A DNA stretch of 44,769 nucleotides from Candidatus Heritagella gallinarum. GTDB taxonomy: Bacteria; Bacillota; Clostridia; Oscillospirales; Acutalibacteraceae. The position numbers and the translations under genes were made by a program. Under the pieces are notes generated by a model. The model saw only the letters and a list, made by a program, of their open reading frames with translations, made no database searches and was not told the origin of the DNA. This document shows, piece by piece, positions 39,986-44,769 of this stretch. The first letter of the stretch is position 1; each line of letters begins with the position of its first letter. The stretch covers positions 1-44,769 of the forward strand of contig CAJFNK010000038.1 in NCBI GenBank assembly GCA_904394685.1, read 5' to 3'.

Positions 39986-40669
39986 ATGGATGCAATTACC
40001 AGCTCGCCGCTGTTTGGCATTGTCCTTTGTATTTTTACGTTTGAACTGGGGGTCTGGCTCAACAAAAAACTGAAAACCCCAATTTGCAACCCGCTTCTGG
40101 TGGCAATCGCCCTGATTATCGCAATTTTACAGGTGTTCAAAATCCCGCTCGAAAACTTTATGGCAGGCGGGGATATCATCAGTCTGTTTCTCGCCCCAGC
40201 CACTGCCGTACTGGCTCTTTCCATATACAGTCAGCTGGAAATCCTCAAAAAACACTTTTTGCCCATTCTTTTGGGGTGTCTGGCCGGCGCAGTGGTTTCC
40301 ATGACAAGCGCTGCCGGTTTGTGCATCGCCTTTGGCCTGGACAAATCCCTCACAGCCGCCATGATCCCCAAATCGGTCACCACTCCCATCGCTATGGAGA
40401 TTTCCCGTCAGCACGGCGGGCTGGTAGCCGTTACCGTAGCCGCTGTGATCTTCACCGGGATTCTGGGCGCCATCCTTTCTCCCCTGCTCATCAAGATTTT
40501 CCGAATTTCTCATCCTGTTGCACAGGGCGTGGCAATCGGCGCCAGCAGTCACGCTGTGGGCACGACCAAGGCGGTGGAGCTGGGTGAAATTCAGGGAGCC
40601 ATGAGCGGGATTTCCATTGGAGTCAGCGGAATCATCACGGTTTTACTCTCTTTGTTTCTCCCTGCTTAA
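39986..40669 (+). CDS. lrgB: LrgB family membrane protein
   Basis: A 227-residue polytopic membrane protein, partner of LrgA. It shows ELGVWLNKK, LAPATAVLALSIYSQ, AMIPKSVTTPIAMEIS and ASSHAVGTTKAVELGE, the LrgB hallmarks. AAAGGAGGAAG precedes the ATG. Its stop overlaps the stop of the convergent AraC gene by 4 bases and no terminator lies between, so antisense read-through between the two units is possible. Confidence 0.93.
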   Translation: MDAITSSPLFGIVLCIFTFELGVWLNKKLKTPICNPLLVAIALIIAILQVFKIPLENFMAGGDIISLFLAPATAVLALSIYSQLEILKKHFLPILLGCLAGAVVSMTSAAGLCIAFGLDKSLTAAMIPKSVTTPIAMEISRQHGGLVAVTVAAVIFTGILGAILSPLLIKIFRISHPVAQGVAIGASSHAVGTTKAVELGEIQGAMSGISIGVSGIITVLLSLFLPA

Positions 40670-41550
40670 CGCCGGGGTTCTTCTCCCTGCCGGTAGGCCG
40701 AAGGGGTTACGCCGGTGTTCTCCCGGAACACCCCGATAAAATAGCTGAGGGAATTGAACCCGGTATCCAACGCAATATCCAGAATTTTCCGGTCAGTTTC
40801 CCGCAGCAGTTCCATAGCTTTTGAAAGCCGCACTGCCGTAATATACTGCACCGGCGTTTTGAGGGCATACTGCTTAAATACTCTGCAAAAATGCCCTTCG
40901 CTCATCCCACAAAGATCTGCCAACTGCCGGAGCATAATCGGTTTGGAATATTGCTGTTGAATATAGGAAATGGCCTCCTTCACCCCGCTCACTGCTTCGC
41001 TCCGGCGGGAACCCGAAGCCTCGTCCCCCGGCTTTGCCTTTTCCAATAGATAGGCAAACAGGCGAAACATTTCCGCTTTTACTAAAAATGGAAATCTCTC
41101 CGGGCGGTTTTGTGTCAGCTCGTAAATCGTATCAAAGCACTGGTGGATTTCTGCACCGCCCGGCTCAATCTGGCTGATTTTTCGAGGCATAACAAGATTG
41201 CCTTTTAGAATCGGAAGAATATAGTCCAGCCGGATTCGGTCTCCCTCCGGCCCACAAAGCAGATCGGGCGAAAAAACAACTGCCCGAAAACAGCAGGCTT
41301 CCCCTTCCAGTGGAACAGCTGCATGAAGCTCCTCACTGTTAAAGAACAGCAGCTCTCCTGCTGTGGCTTCAAATACGCTTTCTTCCACCTGAATCCGCAA
41401 GGAACCTTTCATCACTTTAAACAATTCCATTTCTTCATGCCAATGACATTCCAATGTATGCAGGCTGTCACGCTCCTGCGCTTCATAACAGCTCAACGGC
41501 AGCAAAAGCCCTCCATGCTGCCGGTTTTCCCGTAGATGGATACTATGCAA
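40666..41550 (-). CDS. AraC-family transcriptional regulator
   Basis: About 294 residues: a cupin-like sensor domain (HWHEEMELFKVMKG, residues about 30-45) and a C-terminal two-helix-turn-helix AraC domain (LADLCGMSEGHFCRVFKQ and DIALDTGFNSLSYFIGVFRENTGVTPSAYR). The start is taken as the TTG at 41550, with AGGGG 6 bases upstream; an ATG at 41652 gives 34 extra residues but has no ribosome site. It is divergent from the alpha-xylosidase gene and probably controls it in response to a xyloside-type sugar. Confidence 0.9.
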   Translation of the reverse strand: MHSIHLRENRQHGGLLLPLSCYEAQERDSLHTLECHWHEEMELFKVMKGSLRIQVEESVFEATAGELLFFNSEELHAAVPLEGEACCFRAVVFSPDLLCGPEGDRIRLDYILPILKGNLVMPRKISQIEPGGAEIHQCFDTIYELTQNRPERFPFLVKAEMFRLFAYLLEKAKPGDEASGSRRSEAVSGVKEAISYIQQQYSKPIMLRQLADLCGMSEGHFCRVFKQYALKTPVQYITAVRLSKAMELLRETDRKILDIALDTGFNSLSYFIGVFRENTGVTPSAYRQGEEPRR

Positions 41551-41736
41551 GACAATCCCCTCGCCTTCTATAACAAAATCAAAATATCTGAAATATATGC
41601 CGTTTTTGCGGTAGAACTCCCGCCTCTCAAAGTGATATATTGATATTATCATAAATCAAAACCGGACTGTGGGCAAGAGCGAAAAAACATTTTGTCCTTA
41701 TACCGGAACAATTTATCAGGACTGGAGCTGCTGCAT

Positions 41737-44064
41737 ATGAAATTCACCAATGGCTATTGGGTAAAACGGCCCGGCGTTACCGCCTATGACGCCAAAGATA
41801 TCCGGGATATACAGATCAGCGACACAGAGGTCACACTGTATGCTGCTCCCTTTCAGGTCACGGATCGGGGACAGACTCTTGCAGGTCCTCTCCTCACTCT
41901 GATCGTTTCTTCTCCTCTGCCGAATATTATCCGGGTGCAAACCTGGCATTTTATGGGCAGTGCCAAAAAAGAACCTGTTTTCGAGCTGACCGATCAAAAA
42001 TGCTCACTGAATACCCAGTGCAGTGAAAATGAGATCGTCATCACCAGTGGGGACGCCTCTCTGCGTATTACCCGTTTCCCCTTCTCCATGGTGTGGGAGT
42101 ATCAGGGCCGTCGCCTCACCGGGCTGGGAGATCGCCAGCTGGGATATCTCACAACACCGGACGGCGCCTATATGCGAGCCCAGCTCGATGTGGATGTGGG
42201 AGAAAAAATTTATGGACTGGGAGAACGCTTTACGCCCTATGTCAAAAACGGGCAGGTTGTTGATATTTGGAACGAGGACGGCGGCACTGCATCGGAAATC
42301 TCCTATAAGAATATTCCCTTTTATCTCACCAACCGTAACTACGGTGTGTTCGTAAACAGTACCGGCAAGGTATCCTATGAACTGTGTTCCGAGGCCGTAT
42401 CCAAAGCGCAGTTCAGCGTTCCGGGAGAAAAGCTTGACTTTATGGTGATTGGCGGTTCCTCCATGAAGCAGGTTCTGGAACAGTACACCAGCCTCACCGG
42501 AAAACCGGCTCTTCCCCCGGCCTGGACTTTTGGGCTGTGGCTTACCACCTCTTTTACTACCAGCTATGACGAAGAAACCGTCAATCAATTTGTAGACGGG
42601 ATGCGGGAGCGGGATATTCCTCTGCACGTTTTCCACTTTGACTGCTTCTGGATGAAAGAATATGAGTGGTGCAACTTCCAGTGGGACGATGCCATGTTCC
42701 GTGACGTTTCTGGGATGCTCCGCCGTCTCAAGGAAAAAGGGCTCAAAATCTGTGTCTGGATCAACTCCTATATCGGACAGAAATCTCCGCTTTTCCGGGA
42801 AGGAATGGAAAAAGGATATCTGCTGAAGCGCCCCAACGGAGATGTGTGGCAGTGGGATATGTGGCAGCCCGGAATGGGGCTGGTTGACTTTACCAATCCG
42901 GAAGCCAAAGAGTGGTATCTCTCCTATCTGCGCCGTCTGCTGGATATGGGAGTAGATTGCTTTAAAACCGATTTTGGCGAGCGTATCCCTACTGACGTAG
43001 CCTATTATGATGGCAGTGACCCTGAATTGATGCACAACTACTATACCTATCTTTATAACAAAGCCGTATTTGAGCTGCTGGAAGAATATAAAGGCCACGG
43101 AGAAGCCGTTCTGTTTGCCCGTTCTGCAACGGCCGGCGGCCAGAAGTTCCCGGTTCACTGGGGCGGCGATTGCAGCTCCAACTTTCCCTCCATGGCTGAG
43201 TCTTTGCGTGGCGGGCTTTCCCTGACACAAAGCGGCTTTGGCTTTTGGAGCCATGATATGAGCGGCTTTGAAAGCACCGCCTCTCCCGCTGTCTATAAGC
43301 GTTGGACGGCTTTCGGTCTGCTTTCCACCCACAGCCGCCTGCACGGTTCCAGCTCTTATCGAGTGCCGTGGCTTTTCGACGAAGAAGGCAGCACCGAATG
43401 TGTAGATGTATGCCGATTCTTTTCCCAGTTAAAATGCACTTTGATGCCGTATCTGTTTGCATGCGCCGTCAACACCCATCAAACCGGTATCCCAACCATG
43501 CGTTCCATGATTTTGGAGTTTACCGACGATCACACCTGTGAAGACCTTGACCGTCAGTACCTGTTGGGGGACAGCCTTCTGGTGGCGCCCATTTTCCGGG
43601 AAGACAGCATGGCGGATTATTATCTGCCTTGTGGTACTTGGACCCATCTGTTGAGCAACGATGTGAAAGAAGGAGAACGTTGGGTTCAGGAAGCTTATGA
43701 TTATTTCAGCCTGCCACTGTTCGTACGGGAAAATACGCTTCTCCCCATCGGAGGCTGCAACCAGAAGCCTGATTATGATTACGGCGAAAATCTTACTCTC
43801 CATCTTTTCTGTCTAAAGGAAGGCAAAAGCGCTTCTTCAACGGTATATGACCTTCACGCAAACGAGATTCTTTCAGCACATGCCTCTAAAACGCAAAACA
43901 CTGTTACGATCAGCTTTTCCGGAAACACACGTCCGCAATTCCTGCTCCGCAACATTTTCCACCTTTCAAAGCTTTCAGGTGCAAAACTCCAACAGGATGA
44001 ACTGGGAATCCGACTGATCCCAGAAGCAGACGTTACTACCATCACCTATCAGGAATCATGCTAA
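41737..44064 (+). CDS. yicI: GH31 alpha-xylosidase, YicI type
   Basis: A 775-residue cytoplasmic glycoside hydrolase that removes alpha-xylose from isoprimeverose- or xyloglucan-type oligosaccharides. It closely follows E. coli YicI (772 residues): FDCFWMKE, CVWINSYI, the nucleophile in KTDFGE (Asp412), the acid/base Asp in VHWGGD (Asp478, 66 residues later as in YicI) and GFWSHDM. The ATG at 41737 has GGAG 9 bases upstream; a TTG 15 codons earlier is less likely. No sugar permease adjoins it. Confidence 0.93.
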   Translation: MKFTNGYWVKRPGVTAYDAKDIRDIQISDTEVTLYAAPFQVTDRGQTLAGPLLTLIVSSPLPNIIRVQTWHFMGSAKKEPVFELTDQKCSLNTQCSENEIVITSGDASLRITRFPFSMVWEYQGRRLTGLGDRQLGYLTTPDGAYMRAQLDVDVGEKIYGLGERFTPYVKNGQVVDIWNEDGGTASEISYKNIPFYLTNRNYGVFVNSTGKVSYELCSEAVSKAQFSVPGEKLDFMVIGGSSMKQVLEQYTSLTGKPALPPAWTFGLWLTTSFTTSYDEETVNQFVDGMRERDIPLHVFHFDCFWMKEYEWCNFQWDDAMFRDVSGMLRRLKEKGLKICVWINSYIGQKSPLFREGMEKGYLLKRPNGDVWQWDMWQPGMGLVDFTNPEAKEWYLSYLRRLLDMGVDCFKTDFGERIPTDVAYYDGSDPELMHNYYTYLYNKAVFELLEEYKGHGEAVLFARSATAGGQKFPVHWGGDCSSNFPSMAESLRGGLSLTQSGFGFWSHDMSGFESTASPAVYKRWTAFGLLSTHSRLHGSSSYRVPWLFDEEGSTECVDVCRFFSQLKCTLMPYLFACAVNTHQTGIPTMRSMILEFTDDHTCEDLDRQYLLGDSLLVAPIFREDSMADYYLPCGTWTHLLSNDVKEGERWVQEAYDYFSLPLFVRENTLLPIGGCNQKPDYDYGENLTLHLFCLKEGKSASSTVYDLHANEILSAHASKTQNTVTISFSGNTRPQFLLRNIFHLSKLSGAKLQQDELGIRLIPEADVTTITYQESC

Positions 44065-44101
44065 AAAATCGCCCGTCAAAAAATTTGGCGGGCGATTTTT
44101 T
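44063..44101. terminator. Bidirectional terminator between yicI and the Nudix gene
   Basis: An 18-bp stem with one wobble (44063-44080 with 44084-44101) and an AAA loop has A-runs and T-runs on both flanks. It overlaps the stop of the Nudix gene. Confidence 0.88.
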
Positions 44102-44501
44102 ACAAAGAGGAAGCCTCCCCGTAATCTTTTTGTATTTTTTCCAGAATCACTGTGTCGGCCGGGCAGAATTCATATTCTGAGATTTCCTCCGGCTTAATCC
44201 AGCGAATGTCGGCATGTTCCAATTTTTGTGGAACTCCCTGTGTAATCTGAGCGTGATATAAGCTGAGGTGAACGGTAATATCCGGGTAGGTATGAACTAC
44301 TTCCATATAGACTTGTCCCGGCTCCACCGTCACGCCGAGTTCTTCCCTACATTCTCGAATGAGAGCTTCTTCTCCCGTTTCTCCAGGTTCCAGCTTTCCC
44401 CCCACAAACTCCCACAACAGCCCGCAAGATTTGCTTGCCGGGCGCTGACAAATCATGAATTGCTCTCCCTGCCAGATCAGAGCCGCTGCTACTTCCGTCA
44501 T
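44100..44501 (-). CDS. Nudix hydrolase, MutT-like
   Basis: A 133-residue protein with a full Nudix box, GKLEPGETGEEALIRECREELGV (about 35-57), after the MTEVAAALIWQGEQFMICQRP start. MutT-type members hydrolyse 8-oxo-dGTP and similar oxidised nucleotides and so prevent mutations; the exact substrate is unproven. It is convergent with yicI and shares its terminator. Confidence 0.92.
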   Translation of the reverse strand: MTEVAAALIWQGEQFMICQRPASKSCGLLWEFVGGKLEPGETGEEALIRECREELGVTVEPGQVYMEVVHTYPDITVHLSLYHAQITQGVPQKLEHADIRWIKPEEISEYEFCPADTVILEKIQKDYGEASSL

Positions 44502-44590
44502 ATTTTCGCCTCTTTCTGTATCCTAATTTATTACCCATATTTTACTCTCTACTAATATAAAAGACAAGACGAGTTTTTTTCTGAAACCTC

Positions 44591-44619
44591 TTGACTTTTT
44601 TCTCCGAAACCCGTATCAT
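44591..44619 (+). promoter_or_regulatory. Promoter of the tRNA-Ser locus
   Basis: TTGACT (44591-44596), 17 bases, TATCAT (44614-44619). The first tRNA-like sequence begins about 35 bases after the expected transcription start. Confidence 0.75.
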
Positions 44620-44659
44620 TATTATTGTTGTTTTTTACTATTCATTCAAAAATACTGAT

Positions 44660-44715
44660 GGAGAGTTGTCCGAGTGGTCGATGGTGCAGCACTCGAAATC
44701 ATGTTACTTTCTCCA
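44660..44715 (+). pseudogene. Internally deleted tRNA-Ser (CGA)
   Basis: GGAGAGT-TG-TCCGAGTGG begins a normal tRNA-Ser, with D arm and the anticodon loop CTCGAAA (anticodon CGA). The sequence then jumps almost at once to ACTTTCTCC, which pairs with the 5' acceptor GGAGAG. The long variable arm and the T arm are missing, and the 3' anticodon stem does not pair with CAGCA. At 56 nt it cannot fold as a tRNA. The join lies at TCGAAAT-C, similar to a T-loop TTCGAATC, so deletion between the two loops is plausible. Confidence 0.6.
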
Positions 44716-44736
44716 AAAACTGAATATTTATTATAC

Positions 44737-44769
44737 GGAAGCGTATCGAAGTGGTCATAACGAGCTGCA
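44737..44769 (+). tRNA. tRNA-Ser (probable), 5' part, cut by the window end
   Basis: GGAAGCG-TA-TCGAAGTGGTCATAACGAG-CTGCA shows acceptor 5' strand, D arm and the first strand of an anticodon stem. The form is that of clostridial class II tRNA-Ser. The anticodon lies beyond the window, so serine is inferred from the overall pattern and from the neighbouring tRNA-Ser fragment. Confidence 0.55.

Noticed and set aside
1-44769. CRISPR array, prophage or complete insertion sequence
   Set aside because: No regularly spaced repeats, no cas, integrase, transposase or phage structural genes were seen.

Overview
The window looks like chromosome from an anaerobic, endospore-lineage member of the Clostridia (Bacillota), probably an Oscillospirales/Ruminococcaceae-type gut bacterium. 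The evidence is Spo0A, SpoIVB and a SpoIIQ-like protein, an NADH-linked [FeFe] hydrogenase, a ferredoxin-type 2-oxoacid oxidoreductase, a Na+-pump decarboxylase beta subunit, type-1B dihydroorotate dehydrogenase with PyrK, and AGGAGG ribosome sites with frequent TTG/GTG starts. The taxon is inferred from gene content, not from rRNA.

Layout. 0-8 kb: oadB-oadG-proS and acpP on the minus strand, aroE-aroK plus a membrane microprotein on the plus strand, lexA, a SpoIIQ-like LytM protein and a UspA-like protein. 8-16.4 kb: glycan and housekeeping genes (GH94 phosphorylase, GH125 mannosidase, cyclophilin, exonuclease III, beta-CASP nuclease). 16.4-18.3 kb: an RNA-rich island. It holds a roughly 1 kb non-coding minus-strand unit with a consensus promoter and a terminator, a DUF1292 gene, and a probable 6S RNA. 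18.4-27 kb: a TauE/SafE transporter split over two genes, degV, then a pyrimidine operon (pyrC-membrane protein-pyrF-pyrK-pyrD, followed by a phosphatase and ruvX) whose spacers carry palindromic repeats, and a YdcF-type membrane protein. 27-36 kb: the hnd/hyd hydrogenase operon behind a Rex-type operator, and a vor/kor 2-oxoacid:ferredoxin oxidoreductase operon led by a P-loop ATPase. Together these link 2-oxoacid oxidation, ferredoxin, NADH and H2. 36-39.5 kb: a thioesterase, a cysteine-rich small protein, spoIVB-spo0A and a candidate small RNA. 39.6-44.8 kb: lrgAB, an AraC regulator divergent from a YicI-type alpha-xylosidase, a Nudix hydrolase, and a tRNA-Ser locus whose first gene is internally deleted and whose second is cut by the window end.

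The most noteworthy observations are: (1) the ~1 kb hairpin-rich non-coding transcription unit at 16.47-17.49 kb; (2) a Spo0A with an intact DNA-binding domain but a receiver that has lost the phospho-acceptor aspartate (Glu56), the switch lysine (Met108) and one metal-binding acid (Gly11), expressed from a promoter with an uncharacterised palindromic operator; (3) a compact three-hairpin RNA upstream of spoIVB; (4) a tRNA-Ser(CGA) that has lost its variable and T arms; (5) identical operators 189 bp apart flanking the GH94 promoter.
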